NCBI RefSeq assembly: GCF_001936595.1
Contig: NZ_MLBG01000006.1
Span: forward strand, 30,260 to 94,259
Source: Desulfovibrio sp. DV
Lineage (GTDB): Bacteria > Desulfobacterota > Desulfovibrionia > Desulfovibrionales > Desulfovibrionaceae
Direction of reading: 5' to 3'
DNA: 64,000 bases
A model generated the notes under the pieces. That model had not been told where the DNA came from and searched no databases. It worked only from the letters and a program-made list of their open reading frames with translations. The stretch's first letter is position 1. Every line of letters begins with the position of its first letter. This document shows positions 1 through 8,739 of the stretch, one piece after another. Made by a program: the position numbers and the translations under genes.

Positions 1-1
1 T

Positions 2-109
2 GCCGTGGCCGCCCAGAAGCTCCTGTTGCCCATGGTGCTCTTTTTGTTCCCGATCATCTTCGGTGTGGTCTTCGGGCCTTTTGTTATGAAATTCCTCTAC
101 AACAGATAA
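2..109 (+). CDS. C-terminal end of a TadC-like pilus assembly membrane protein (5' end outside window)
   Basis: Only the last 35 codons are present. They read as a hydrophobic helix (KLLLPMVLFLFPIIFGVVFG) followed by a short polar tail ending KFLYNR. This is the usual C-terminus of the type II secretion F-domain proteins TadB/TadC, inner-membrane platform proteins of the tad (Flp) pilus. The four FHA/PP2C genes that follow 30 bp downstream on the same strand fit a regulatory tail of a tad operon. The assignment rests on one membrane segment only, so TadB versus TadC cannot be separated. Confidence 0.6.
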   Translation, partial: AVAAQKLLLPMVLFLFPIIFGVVFGPFVMKFLYNR

Positions 110-139
110 CCGGTTTCCTCGCAACACCGGCACGGGCAT

Positions 140-1543
140 ATGGAAATGATTGTTGCAGTGCGCATCGAACGCGACGGTGTGGTCCTTGATACCCTGACGC
201 TTGGGGAGGGCGAGCATGGCATCGGCCGCGCTGTGGACAACGCCGTGGTCCTTGACGACAAGGCCGTGTCCTCCTGCCACGCGCTGCTGCGCGTCCGCGA
301 GGCCGAGGCGGAACTGCTCGACCAGGGGAGCCTCAACGGCATTTTCGTGGAAGGCGAGAAAATCGGCAAGGTCGTCTTCAGCCGCGCCCTGGCCGCCGAC
401 TTCTGCGGCCTGCGCCTGGTGTTCACGCCCAAGGCCCCCCCGAAAAAACGCCCAACCCTCCCGTCCGGGCGGGGCTTGGGCACGCGGCCCGCAATCCTGC
501 TGTCCACGGCCGCCCTGGCCCTTTGCGCCTTTCTGGCGGCCTGGCTCCCGGCCGAGCACGCCTTAAACGTCTGCATCAGGACCGAGGCCTTGCAGCGCGG
601 GGCGCTCCTGGCCCGTTCCCTGGCCGAAGAAAACAGCGTGCCCTTGCAGGCCAAGCTTCTCGATCAGTTGCGCACCGCCTCCGTTGCAGCCGAGAACGGC
701 GTGCGCCAGGCCATCGTGGCCGATCCGTACGGCAAGGTCCTGGCCCCACCTCGGGAGATGGGGAGGGTTCTGGATGATCCTGAGGTCAACAAGGCGGCCA
801 GGGCGCAAGGCCTGAGCCTTTGGACCATGCCGGACGGCGAGGCCGTCCTGGCCTGCCCCATTCGCGACGGCGCAACCCTGCTCGGTCTGGCCCTGGTCTT
901 CTTCAACCCCGATCAGGCGCTGTCTCCCCCAAGCCGGATAGGCGGCTTGCTTTTCGGGCTGCTCGTCGCGGCCATGGCGTGGGGGACTGCGGCCTGGGGC
1001 CTTTTGCGCTTGTCGCTTCGGCCCATCCGGATGGCGGCCGAGGACATCGGCGTCGCCCTCAAGTCCGGAACCACGGCCTTGACCATTGTCCCCGCCTCCC
1101 GGGAAGTCGCCGAACTCAAACACGCCGTGGAACGGGCGCTTCTCCTGATCCCCACCGGAATTTCCAGCCAGGCCGCGCCGCCGCAAGCCCCCCCAGCCGT
1201 CGCGGACGCCTCGGCATCGGATGCGCCCGGCTGCGGACAGCCGGCACCCCAAGCCTCCAGCGCCGCCGACGATGCGGCCTGGTGCCTGCTCAACCTGGCC
1301 AGTTGCCGGCTCATCGCCTGGAGCCCGTCTTTTGCGGTCCATCTCCGTTCCCGGGATATGGTCCCGCCCGTGCATCTTTTGTCGGCCCTGGCCGATCCGG
1401 CCATGCTGGCCGCCGTGGCCGCAATCGTTGACGACCCGGCCGGGGATGCCGCGCGCCAAGTCGAAAACCAGCCGCTTGCAGCGCGCAAGGAACCGGGGCC
1501 CGAACCCTGCACCATTCGCGTACGCATTACGGAGGGCACATGA
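140..1543 (+). CDS. FHA-domain membrane protein with extracytoplasmic loop (first of three)
   Basis: A 467-residue protein. An FHA (phosphothreonine-binding) fold spans about residues 5-95, with the usual GIGR, SS-CHA and LNGIFV elements. A first membrane segment lies near 117-137 (ILLSTAALALCAFLAAWL), a periplasmic region of about 120 residues follows, a second membrane segment lies near 262-288, and a cytoplasmic tail of about 180 residues with a proline/alanine linker completes it. The topology resembles a sensor lacking its kinase. The stop overlaps the next start by ATGA, so it is in one operon with two more FHA genes and a PP2C phosphatase. The start could be the first ATG or the one two codons later. 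Function inferred: phosphorylation-dependent control of the adjacent tad system. Confidence 0.8.
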   Translation: MEMIVAVRIERDGVVLDTLTLGEGEHGIGRAVDNAVVLDDKAVSSCHALLRVREAEAELLDQGSLNGIFVEGEKIGKVVFSRALAADFCGLRLVFTPKAPPKKRPTLPSGRGLGTRPAILLSTAALALCAFLAAWLPAEHALNVCIRTEALQRGALLARSLAEENSVPLQAKLLDQLRTASVAAENGVRQAIVADPYGKVLAPPREMGRVLDDPEVNKAARAQGLSLWTMPDGEAVLACPIRDGATLLGLALVFFNPDQALSPPSRIGGLLFGLLVAAMAWGTAAWGLLRLSLRPIRMAAEDIGVALKSGTTALTIVPASREVAELKHAVERALLLIPTGISSQAAPPQAPPAVADASASDAPGCGQPAPQASSAADDAAWCLLNLASCRLIAWSPSFAVHLRSRDMVPPVHLLSALADPAMLAAVAAIVDDPAGDAARQVENQPLAARKEPGPEPCTIRVRITEGT

Positions 1544-2502
1544 CGTCCAGCCAAGAGGATCGCACCATCATCCGCCCGCTGGTCGCCTTTCGTCTCACCG
1601 TGCGCGGCCCTTCGGGCCACGAGTTCCAGGCGCCGCTGGCCCCCGGCGTGCTGACCATCGGACGCGACGCAACCTGCGGCCTGCCCCTGGACCCTGCCGA
1701 CGTCAGTGTCTCGCGCCGCCATGCCAGCCTCACCGTGGACGGAGAAACCATCACCGTCACGGACCTCGGCAGCACCAACGGCGTGTTCGTCAACGCGGTC
1801 AAGGTGGAACAGGCGGTGCTTGCGCCGGGCGATGCCGTGCGGCTTGGGCAAACGGTCCTGCTTCTCGAGTCCGCCGTGCCGTCGGCTCCGCTCCAGTCCA
1901 CGGCGGGCGACGCGCCACCCAAGGGCCCGGGCCGTTCCCGCAGCCTGGGCAACCCGCCCAAGGCGCGCCTTTTCCTGACGGCGGCCGCCCTGGCGGCCCT
2001 GTTCCTTGTTGTGGGGCTGGTCCTTTTTCCCCGACCGGATACGCCCGCCCCGGTTTCCCACGGCCCCGAGCAGGAAACAAAGGCTGCCGCAACCGAGGCC
2101 GGGCCTCAAAAGCCGGCGGCCCAGGCCCTCGCACCGCAGCCATCAGACCAGCCGGCCGCTTCGGCCGAAGCGGTCGAAAATGCCAAGGACCTCACCCGGC
2201 AAGGGCTGTTTTTTTACAACAACAACAATATTGCCGCCGCCATAGGCGAATGGGAAAAAGCCCTGGCCCTTGATCCGCAAAACACCCAGGCGGCAAAATG
2301 GCTGGCCAGGGCTGCAAGCGAGCGCGACCAGCTTTTGGACAAGTACTCCCGCGAAGGACTCACTGCCCTCAAATATGCCCGTTTTGGCGAGGCCAAGGAT
2401 GCCTTTCGCCTTGTGACCGAATACTGCCGCGGCCAGTCTGCAGACCAACGCTGCCTGGACGCCGCCAAACAACTGGAGCAGTTGGAGGGAAAAGCCCCAT
2501 GA
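1540..2502 (+). CDS. FHA-domain membrane protein with TPR-like C-terminus (second of three)
   Basis: 320 residues. The FHA domain spans about residues 17-108, with clear motifs: TIGRDATC, VSRRHASL and LGSTNGVFVN, the core phosphothreonine-binding residues. A single membrane helix follows near 145-167, then an Ala/Pro/Glu-rich linker, then about 100 residues of helical repeats with TPR character (the segment around FYNNNNIAAAIGEWEKAL). The order FHA inside, one helix, TPR outside suggests a membrane-tethered scaffold. Its start overlaps the previous stop and its stop overlaps the next start (both ATGA), so translation is probably coupled. Confidence 0.85.
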   Translation: MTSSQEDRTIIRPLVAFRLTVRGPSGHEFQAPLAPGVLTIGRDATCGLPLDPADVSVSRRHASLTVDGETITVTDLGSTNGVFVNAVKVEQAVLAPGDAVRLGQTVLLLESAVPSAPLQSTAGDAPPKGPGRSRSLGNPPKARLFLTAAALAALFLVVGLVLFPRPDTPAPVSHGPEQETKAAATEAGPQKPAAQALAPQPSDQPAASAEAVENAKDLTRQGLFFYNNNNIAAAIGEWEKALALDPQNTQAAKWLARAASERDQLLDKYSREGLTALKYARFGEAKDAFRLVTEYCRGQSADQRCLDAAKQLEQLEGKAP

Positions 2503-3980
2503 CGGACCTGACAGCCCCCCTTGACGAACGGGCAACCGGCCCAGGCCAGGCGGAGCGCACGGAGTTCCGCATCCGGCCGGCCTTCTCCGGCCAGGGCCAA
2601 AGCGCCGTTGAAGTCCTGTCCGGGCCGGGGCAAGGCATCATCCACCGCTTCGATACCCACCTGCTTATCGGACGTGCGGCCCGGTGCGACCTGGTCATTG
2701 ACGATGCCACGGTCTCCCGCGAGCATCTTCTCATCGACGGTCGCGGCGGCCGTTGGCTGGCCCTGAGCCGCAACCCGAAGAATCCGGCCCTGAAAAACGG
2801 CGTTCCCTTCCAAACCGCACCGGTCGGCACCGGGGATACCCTGACCCTCGGTCCCGCCCGCCTGCGCCTGGTCTTATCCAACCCCCAGGCCGGGTTGGCG
2901 CTGCCGCCCCGGGTGCGGCGTCTGCTTGGCGACAGGAAACTTCTGATCAGTGCGGGCATCGGGATTTTCATCCTGCTTGTGCTGCTGTTTTTCCTGTCCA
3001 AGCCGGCCAAGACCCCCCAGGAGGCCGTGGTTGCAGATGATTGGGCCAGACAACGGGCCCAACAGGATACGGAATTCATGAACAAGGTTTCGACCCTGCT
3101 CATCCAGGCTCGCCGGCTCCAGGAAGAAGGCCGGGACGATCAGGCGCTGGCCCGTCTCGACGCCCTGCTCGCCATCGATGCCGGCAACGGGGAGGCCCAG
3201 CGGCTTAAGGCCGAACTTCAGACCGGCATGATGCAACGGAGTGCCGAGGACAAAAGCCGCCGCGATCAGGCGGCCCAGGCTCTGGAACGGGCCAAACCCC
3301 ATATCCAACAAGCCGAGCGTCTCCTGGCCGCCGGCGATGGGGCAGGGGCGCGGGCCGCGGCCCAAGACGCCCTGGCTCAGGCCCCGGACGCGGCTCAAGT
3401 GCGGCAACTCATGGAAAAAATCGATGCCCGCGAAGCCTCGGACCAGCGCCAGGCGCAGGAAAAGGCCCAGACTGCCACGGCCAAACGTCAGGAATTAAAC
3501 GGCCTTTACGACGAAGCGGCAGCGGCTCTCGCCGACGATGCCCTCTACAAGGCTCTCCTGATCTACCGCCGCCTGGGCGATGCCGAGGCAGCAGAGCCCG
3601 CCCGCGCCGCCGCGCGCAAGAAGGCCGCCGAGATCCAGGACGCGCTGGTCAAGCGAGTCATGCCCGACTTCACCGCCGGCCAGAAGCTCTACAACCAGAA
3701 AAAATACGCCGAAGCCTCTGCGCTCTGGGCCAAGGTGCTTGAAATCTACCCCGAGGCCAAGGAGACCAAGGCCCGGTTGGCCGAATTGACCCCCATGCTC
3801 GAGGCCGAAGCCAAGCGGCTCTACGAGGAAGGCCTGGTCTATGAGGGCCTGGGCGACCGGCAAACGGCCAGAGCCCGTTGGAACGCGGTGCTGGAGACCA
3901 TGCCGCTTAAGGACAACGCCTACTCGCGTCGGGCGGCCGAAAAGCTCGGCATGAGCCCGGACCGGAAAGGGCAGCCATGA
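2499..3980 (+). CDS. FHA-domain membrane protein with long TPR/coiled-coil region (third of three)
   Basis: 493 residues from the ATG that overlaps the preceding stop; an upstream in-frame extension was not used because it lies wholly inside the previous gene. The FHA domain covers about residues 37-130 (LIGRAARCDLVIDD, VSREHLLI). A membrane helix lies near 148-172 (LLISAGIGIFILLVLLFFLS). About 300 residues of alanine- and glutamate-rich helices follow, with repeated TPR-like units and likely coiled coil. FHA residues look intact although the segment after the second motif is divergent (NPKNPALKNG replaces the usual S-x-NG). Coupled to the downstream phosphatase by a 4-bp overlap. Confidence 0.85.
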   Translation: MTDLTAPLDERATGPGQAERTEFRIRPAFSGQGQSAVEVLSGPGQGIIHRFDTHLLIGRAARCDLVIDDATVSREHLLIDGRGGRWLALSRNPKNPALKNGVPFQTAPVGTGDTLTLGPARLRLVLSNPQAGLALPPRVRRLLGDRKLLISAGIGIFILLVLLFFLSKPAKTPQEAVVADDWARQRAQQDTEFMNKVSTLLIQARRLQEEGRDDQALARLDALLAIDAGNGEAQRLKAELQTGMMQRSAEDKSRRDQAAQALERAKPHIQQAERLLAAGDGAGARAAAQDALAQAPDAAQVRQLMEKIDAREASDQRQAQEKAQTATAKRQELNGLYDEAAAALADDALYKALLIYRRLGDAEAAEPARAAARKKAAEIQDALVKRVMPDFTAGQKLYNQKKYAEASALWAKVLEIYPEAKETKARLAELTPMLEAEAKRLYEEGLVYEGLGDRQTARARWNAVLETMPLKDNAYSRRAAEKLGMSPDRKGQP

Positions 3981-4777
3981 GGTTCGAGGCTGCGGGAGCA
4001 ACGGATCGCGGAAGCGTGCGGGAGAACAACGAGGACGCCTTCTGGATCGATGTCGACCAGGGGCTTTTTCTCGTCGCCGACGGCATGGGCGGGTTGGCGG
4101 CCGGCGAAGTGGCCAGCCGCATGGCTGTTACGACCGTGGCCCGGTTTCTGACCGCGCCTTCCCCGTTTGACACCCGTGAATACGCTCCGCCCGGGACCCC
4201 GACCTGGCTTCCCGCTTCCCAGCGGTTTCGCCGGGCCATCAGCGAAGCCAACAAGGCCATGCTTGAGGCCTCCAAGACCCGTTTCGGCTCCTTCGGGGCC
4301 TCGGGCATGGGCAGCACCCTGGTTGGGCTGTACCGTTGCGACGACGGCTTGATCATGGCCAATGTCGGCGACAGCCGAGCCTACCAGTATCGCGGCGGAA
4401 GCCTCAGGCAGGTAAGCGAGGACCATTCCCTGGTCATGGCCCAGGTCCGCCAGGGGCTTTTATCCCCGCAACAGGCCGCCCACAGTCCCGAACGGCATAT
4501 CATCTACCGGGCCTTGGGCATGTCGTCCGAACCGCAGGCGGAGTTCGTCCCCATCGTCCTCGAACCCGGGGACCTGTATCTTCTTTGCTCGGACGGCCTT
4601 ACGGACGCCGTCGACGACGCCGAGTTGGCGCGCATCCTGTCCCAGGCCGGCGCAGACGGGCCACAGCACGCGTGCAGGCAGCTCATCACAGCGGCCCTTG
4701 ACAGGCAGGCCCAGGACAATGTGACCGTGGTCCTCGTTGGCATAGCCCCCGACTGGATTTCTCCGTGCAAGGCATGA
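3977..4777 (+). CDS. PP2C-family serine/threonine protein phosphatase
   Basis: 266 residues, the normal length for a bacterial PPM/PP2C (Stp/PrpC) phosphatase. It is a cytoplasmic Mn/Mg-dependent enzyme that removes phosphate from Ser/Thr residues. All signature motifs are present: RGSVRENNEDAFW, LVADGMGG, GMGSTLVG, NVGDSRAYQYR, EDHSLV, LLCSDGLTD and the C-terminal QDNVTVVLV, so the metal-binding aspartates are intact. No signal peptide or membrane helix. It ends a four-gene run with three FHA proteins, its likely substrates or partners. No cognate Ser/Thr kinase lies in the window; one would be expected upstream. Confidence 0.93.
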   Translation: MRFEAAGATDRGSVRENNEDAFWIDVDQGLFLVADGMGGLAAGEVASRMAVTTVARFLTAPSPFDTREYAPPGTPTWLPASQRFRRAISEANKAMLEASKTRFGSFGASGMGSTLVGLYRCDDGLIMANVGDSRAYQYRGGSLRQVSEDHSLVMAQVRQGLLSPQQAAHSPERHIIYRALGMSSEPQAEFVPIVLEPGDLYLLCSDGLTDAVDDAELARILSQAGADGPQHACRQLITAALDRQAQDNVTVVLVGIAPDWISPCKA

Positions 4778-4856
4778 ACACATCCCACAGACTGTCCGCC
4801 CGGACCTCTCCCCCGCTTCCCGGCCGCCAGCCAGCCATGCCGCTCCAGGCGGCCGG

Positions 4857-4905
4857 CCCAAACAAAACGGGCGTCCGCCCCCAAGGGGGACGAACGCCCG
4901 TGTAC
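4857..4905 (-). terminator. Rho-independent terminator of the minus-strand small membrane gene
   Basis: A GC-rich hairpin with its outer arms at 4867-4874 (acgggcgt) and 4894-4901 (acgcccgt), continued inward with one mismatch (ccgccccc against gggggacga). Read on the minus strand it is followed by ttttgttt, the typical U-rich tail. It therefore terminates the 30-residue gene that ends at 4925. On the plus strand no T-tract follows, so it would stop the phosphatase transcript only weakly. Confidence 0.7.
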
Positions 4906-4924
4906 ATGCCCAGCATCAACTGCC

Positions 4925-5017
4925 TCAGTGCCGCAGACTCATCTTGTAGACGAGTGCGCCAAGCAGGGCCAGAAACACCAGTGTGCCAGCTATGGCACCG
5001 ATATCCATCAGACTCAT
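4925..5017 (-). CDS. 30-residue single-helix membrane protein
   Basis: The reading frame MSLMDIGAIAGTLVFLALLG continues ALVYKMSLRH and stops. It is one hydrophobic helix with a charged C-terminal tail (K, R, H) that should stay in the cytoplasm. A good ribosome site (gaggag) lies about 8 bp upstream of the ATG, and a strong hairpin with a T-tract follows the stop, so it looks like an independent single-gene unit convergent with the FHA/PP2C operon. Too small for family assignment. It resembles the small subunits of membrane complexes in size only. Confidence 0.6.
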   Translation of the reverse strand: MSLMDIGAIAGTLVFLALLGALVYKMSLRH

Positions 5018-5833
5018 GACCGACTCCTCGGGGGTGTCCCCAAGTCGCCGACGGGCGGCTGCCGTCGTCCGCCGGGTTTGCGTCCGGCGATCTCGTGGGC
5101 GTCCGGGCCCCGGGCGGGCGGTATCCGCGAGTCCGGGTCTCGACGATCAGGCCTTCGCCCCACCAAGGGACGGGTGTCCGGTCAATGTACGTAACACGAG
5201 GGGCGTTGGTTGATGCGTTGCCTTTTGCCAGGGCCGGCCGATCTCCCCACACACCCGGGCCTTGCCGCCAGATCCGGATGCCCGCCTTCGGACGATCCGC
5301 AGCGCACGGCAGCCCTGCAACTTCGGGCTACGCCCGGCCAGGGGCAGTGACAAGTGTTATTTGGGAAATCAGTCACAATGGCACCTGATGGCCCGGGGAA
5401 GACTGTTAATTTTATACAATTATTGCAAAAATAAATTTTTAGCCGGCCAGGTGCCCGCCTTCCGGACGTAGGGCAGGAAATGGGGAAACACCGCGGCCAG
5501 GGGCCGCCCGTCCGTGGGCAGAGCGTCACCTCGCGGCCGTTCCAGTCGCGCATGGCAACACAGAGCGTGTTCGCCCCGGCCTTGGCCTCGCCGGTCAGGG
5601 CGGCCTTCTCCCGGAGACGGATTGAGCGGCAATCCTCCCCTTCTCGCCGTATCTCCCGAGGCATCCTCCGAGATTTTGGTGCGTTATCACCGGACCGAAA
5701 AAATGCCGCCACGCCGGATTCCGGCCCTTGTGGACGCCTGGATAAAAGCGTTTTATGAATCTCTCGAGGCCCATCATTGTGGAGCATTTTTTCCCGGCCC
5801 CAGGACGAGAAGCGCCAGAGCGGGAGGTGTGAC
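5018..5833. other. Intergenic region with an AT-rich promoter-like patch and no convincing gene
   Basis: About 816 bp between divergent genes. The part 5018-5380 is GC-rich and shows no reading frame with a ribosome site. An AT-rich patch at about 5394-5445 (gttaattttatacaattatt and following A/T) is the only promoter-like stretch and could serve the downstream oxidoreductase operon, leaving a long leader. On the minus strand around 5440-5630, two overlapping frames together read like one short protein fragment (REKAALTGEAKAG, then DGRPLAAVFPHFLPYVRKAG). This could be a decayed gene, but I do not recognise it and do not call it. Confidence 0.4.
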
Positions 5834-6595
5834 GTGCATACGATCCGCGGTCTCTCTTCAAAATGGATCGAACAGGCGGCAAAGGCTTCCGGATTCGAGG
5901 CCGAATTGAGCCGCCGGGGCTTTCTCAAGCTCTCCGTCTGCGCGCTCTCCGGTTTGGCCATGCTGGGCCTGGGCGATGCCTTCGGCGAGAACGCCCCGCT
6001 GGTGATTTTGGACAACGCCACAGGATGCATTCTGGCCGATCCCACCCGCTGCGTGGGCTGCCAGCGTTGCGAACTGGCCTGTACGGAATTTAACGACGGC
6101 CGCGCCCAGCCGTCTCTGGCCCGTATCAAGATATCCCGGGCTCTCAATTTCGGCCTCGCCGGCCCCACGGGCGGCGTCGGCATGCACGGAGACTGGGGCG
6201 ACGGGCTGGTGGTCCAGAGCGTGTGCCGCCAATGTCCGCATCCCGTTCCCTGCGCCACGGCCTGTCCCCAAGACGCCATCATATCCGATCCGAAAACCGG
6301 GGCCCGCGTGGTCGACGCCGCCCTGTGCGTGGGCTGTCGCCTGTGCCAGCAGGCTTGCCCCTGGGGCATGCTCTCCTTCGACGAAAAAGCCGGGGTCGCC
6401 ACGAAATGCTTCCTGTGCCACGGCAGTCCCAAATGTGTGGAAGCCTGTCCGGCTGCGGCCCTGCGGTATGTGCCCTGGCGGGACCTCACCCGTGACGGAA
6501 GCCCGAACCGGGCCACCCTGTCCGTGACTGCCCCGGAAAAGGCCAAGGCCTGCCTGGACTGCCATCTCCCCGCCGGCACGAAGTCCGCGAAATAG
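5834..6595 (+). CDS. Tat-exported ferredoxin-like protein with four [4Fe-4S] motifs (oxidoreductase electron-transfer subunit)
   Basis: 253 residues from a GTG preceded by ggaggtg at good spacing; a longer ATG start at 5777 lacks a ribosome site. Near residue 27 a classical twin-arginine motif, SRRGFLKLSV, precedes a hydrophobic stretch, so it should be exported folded through Tat. Four cysteine sets follow: CVGCQRCELAC, CRQCPHPVPCATAC, CVGCRLCQQAC and CFLCHGSPKCVEAC, the pattern of DmsB/HybA-type subunits carrying four cubane clusters. An extra CLDCH sits near the end. It lies 26 bp before the aldehyde oxidoreductase gene and is its likely electron partner. It may also carry the catalytic subunit, which has no signal peptide, across the membrane. 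Confidence 0.85.
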   Translation: MHTIRGLSSKWIEQAAKASGFEAELSRRGFLKLSVCALSGLAMLGLGDAFGENAPLVILDNATGCILADPTRCVGCQRCELACTEFNDGRAQPSLARIKISRALNFGLAGPTGGVGMHGDWGDGLVVQSVCRQCPHPVPCATACPQDAIISDPKTGARVVDAALCVGCRLCQQACPWGMLSFDEKAGVATKCFLCHGSPKCVEACPAAALRYVPWRDLTRDGSPNRATLSVTAPEKAKACLDCHLPAGTKSAK

Positions 6596-6621
6596 CCCTT
6601 CACCGGGGCAAGGAGTCTGTC

Positions 6622-8739
6622 ATGGCCGTACGCAGCGGCGGGTTTGTCGGCAAGGTCTTGCGGGTGGATCTCTCCACCGGGAAAATCGGAACCGAGGATA
6701 CGCTCGAGCGCTACGGGGCGCTGCTCGGCGGGGCCGGGATAGGCTACCGGGTGCTCTGGGACGAGGTTCCGGCCGGGACCGGCCCCTTCGATCCGGCCAA
6801 CAAGCTTGTCTTTGCCGCCGGCGTCCTGGTCGGCACCAGCGTGCCGTGCAACGGACGCACCACCATAACCACCATCTTTCCCACCTGCTGGCCCAGGCCT
6901 CTGGTCGGGTCGGGGCACATGGGCGGGCATTTCGCGGCCAAGCTCAAATACGCCGGGTATGATGCCCTGATCGTGGAAGGCAAGGCGGAAAGGCCCGTGT
7001 GGCTCATGATCCGCGACGCCCATGTGGAGATACGCGACGCCGGCCATCTATGGGGCACGGGCATCCGTCGGACCACCCTGGAACTCAGCCAGGAGATGGG
7101 GCCGGACTGCGTGGTGGCGGCCATCGGCCAGGCCGGGGAAAACCAGGCCCCCATGGGCATGGTGGTCAATTCCGTCTCCCACTCGGCCGGCGGCGTGGGC
7201 GGGGTGATGGGCGGCAAAAACCTCAAGGCCGTGGCCGTGCAGGGCAGCGGCGCGGTGCGTATCGCCGGGGACAAGGGCGCATGGGAGGCGCTGGTCAAGT
7301 TCCATCTCTCTCTCCTTGGCGGCAACAACCAGCATGTGGTGCCGAGCTTTCCCACGCCCCAGGCCGAATACTACAATCCGGCCTCCCGCTGGATCGGCCA
7401 GCCCGGCAAACGCTGGGGCGCGGCGAAACCGCCCGTCGAAATCACAGGCGCCCTGCGCGACCCGAACCGTATCGCCTACCGCACCAACAGCGCGGCCTAT
7501 TTCCTGGGCGACGAGGCCTGGAAATACACCGTGCGCGGCAATGGCTGCACGGCCTGCCCCATCCGCTGCCACACCATGCTCAAAGTGCCGTCGGTAACGA
7601 CCAAATACGGCATCCCGGACACGGCCCAAAACACCTGCGTCGCCCTGATGTTCGGACGGTCGTTTTTTACGCAGCTCGCCGGCAAAAAAAACAGCGAGAC
7701 CGCCATAGAGGCCTGCATGGTGGGCATGCACCTGGCCGACGACGTGGGCCTGTGGTCCAATTACGGCCAGTTGCAACGCGATCTGCGAAAGCTCTACGAG
7801 GGCGGCTACCTCAAGGCCCGGCTGGGGTCGAAGGAATATGCCTCCATCCCCTGGGACAAGTACGATAACGCCGATCCGGCCTTCCTGCTTGACCTCATCC
7901 CCCGCATCGCCAACCGCCAGGGCGAACTCGGGGAGGTCCTCAGCCGGGGTACGGGCGCGATTTTCGACCACTGGTCCATTCCCGAGACGGAGTGGGCCAA
8001 GGACCATACCACGACCTACTGGAAGATGGGCCATCCCAAGCACCATGCCAATGAGGACGACGGCCAGTGCGGGGTGATCATCAACACCCAGTACAACCGG
8101 GATGCCCAGTGCCACTCCCATACGAACTTCGTGCGCAACGGCCTGCCGCTGGCCGTGCAGAAAAAACTGGCCGCCGCCATCTGGGGTTCGCCCGACGCCC
8201 TGGACGCCCCGGGGGACTATACGCCCGCCAACGTGCACAAAGCCCGGCGGGCCAAGTGGTCGCTTTTGCGCAAGGAATTGCACGACGCGCTGGGGGTGTG
8301 CAACTGGATGGGCCCCTGGGCGGCCTCCCCCCTCCAAGAGCGCGGCTACGCCGGGGATGACAGCCTGGAGTCGAAATTTCTGAGTCTGGCCACCGGACAG
8401 ACCGTGGACCGGGAGGGCCTGGACCGGGCCGCTGAGCGGATATTCACCCTCCACCGGGCGCTGACCATTCGGGACATGGGACAAGTAAACATGCGCGCCG
8501 AGCACGACCTCGTGCCGCCCTGGATTTTCGAGGACCAAAACGGCGCCGCGCCGTTCACCAAGGGGTCCATCCGCATGGACCCGGCCGACATCGCCCGGGC
8601 CATGGATTTCTATTATGAGGTCATGGGGTGGGACAAGGATACGGGAGCGCCCGGCAAGGCGCGGTATGCCGAACTGGGGCTCGCGGATGTGGGCGATACG
8701 CTTGCCGCAGCCAAGCTGACGCCGGAGACTGGGAAATGA
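6622..8739 (+). CDS. aor: Aldehyde:ferredoxin oxidoreductase family protein (tungstopterin enzyme)
   Basis: 705 residues. Starts with ATG after aaggag (spacing 7). The N-terminal half matches the AOR fold (LRVDLSTGKI, GAGIGYRVLWDEVP, GRTTITTIFPT, SGHMGGHFAAKLKYAGYDAL, SHSAGGVGGVMGGKNLKA). The cluster-binding cysteines are GCTACPIRC with a later Cys in GVCNWMG, as in W/Fe-S aldehyde oxidoreductases. These enzymes oxidise aldehydes to acids, or reduce acids, with a bis-tungstopterin cofactor and one [4Fe-4S] cluster. There is no signal peptide, but the upstream gene encodes a Tat-exported cluster protein. The closest type may be the YdhV/BamB-like branch that works with ferredoxin-like subunits; the true substrate is unknown. 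Confidence 0.92.
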   Translation: MAVRSGGFVGKVLRVDLSTGKIGTEDTLERYGALLGGAGIGYRVLWDEVPAGTGPFDPANKLVFAAGVLVGTSVPCNGRTTITTIFPTCWPRPLVGSGHMGGHFAAKLKYAGYDALIVEGKAERPVWLMIRDAHVEIRDAGHLWGTGIRRTTLELSQEMGPDCVVAAIGQAGENQAPMGMVVNSVSHSAGGVGGVMGGKNLKAVAVQGSGAVRIAGDKGAWEALVKFHLSLLGGNNQHVVPSFPTPQAEYYNPASRWIGQPGKRWGAAKPPVEITGALRDPNRIAYRTNSAAYFLGDEAWKYTVRGNGCTACPIRCHTMLKVPSVTTKYGIPDTAQNTCVALMFGRSFFTQLAGKKNSETAIEACMVGMHLADDVGLWSNYGQLQRDLRKLYEGGYLKARLGSKEYASIPWDKYDNADPAFLLDLIPRIANRQGELGEVLSRGTGAIFDHWSIPETEWAKDHTTTYWKMGHPKHHANEDDGQCGVIINTQYNRDAQCHSHTNFVRNGLPLAVQKKLAAAIWGSPDALDAPGDYTPANVHKARRAKWSLLRKELHDALGVCNWMGPWAASPLQERGYAGDDSLESKFLSLATGQTVDREGLDRAAERIFTLHRALTIRDMGQVNMRAEHDLVPPWIFEDQNGAAPFTKGSIRMDPADIARAMDFYYEVMGWDKDTGAPGKARYAELGLADVGDTLAAAKLTPETGK

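Noticed and set aside
5182..7047. 621-codon open frame on the minus strand
   Set aside because: It runs antisense through the ferredoxin and AOR genes, is Pro/Arg/Gly-rich, and has no ribosome site. High GC keeps the shadow frame open.
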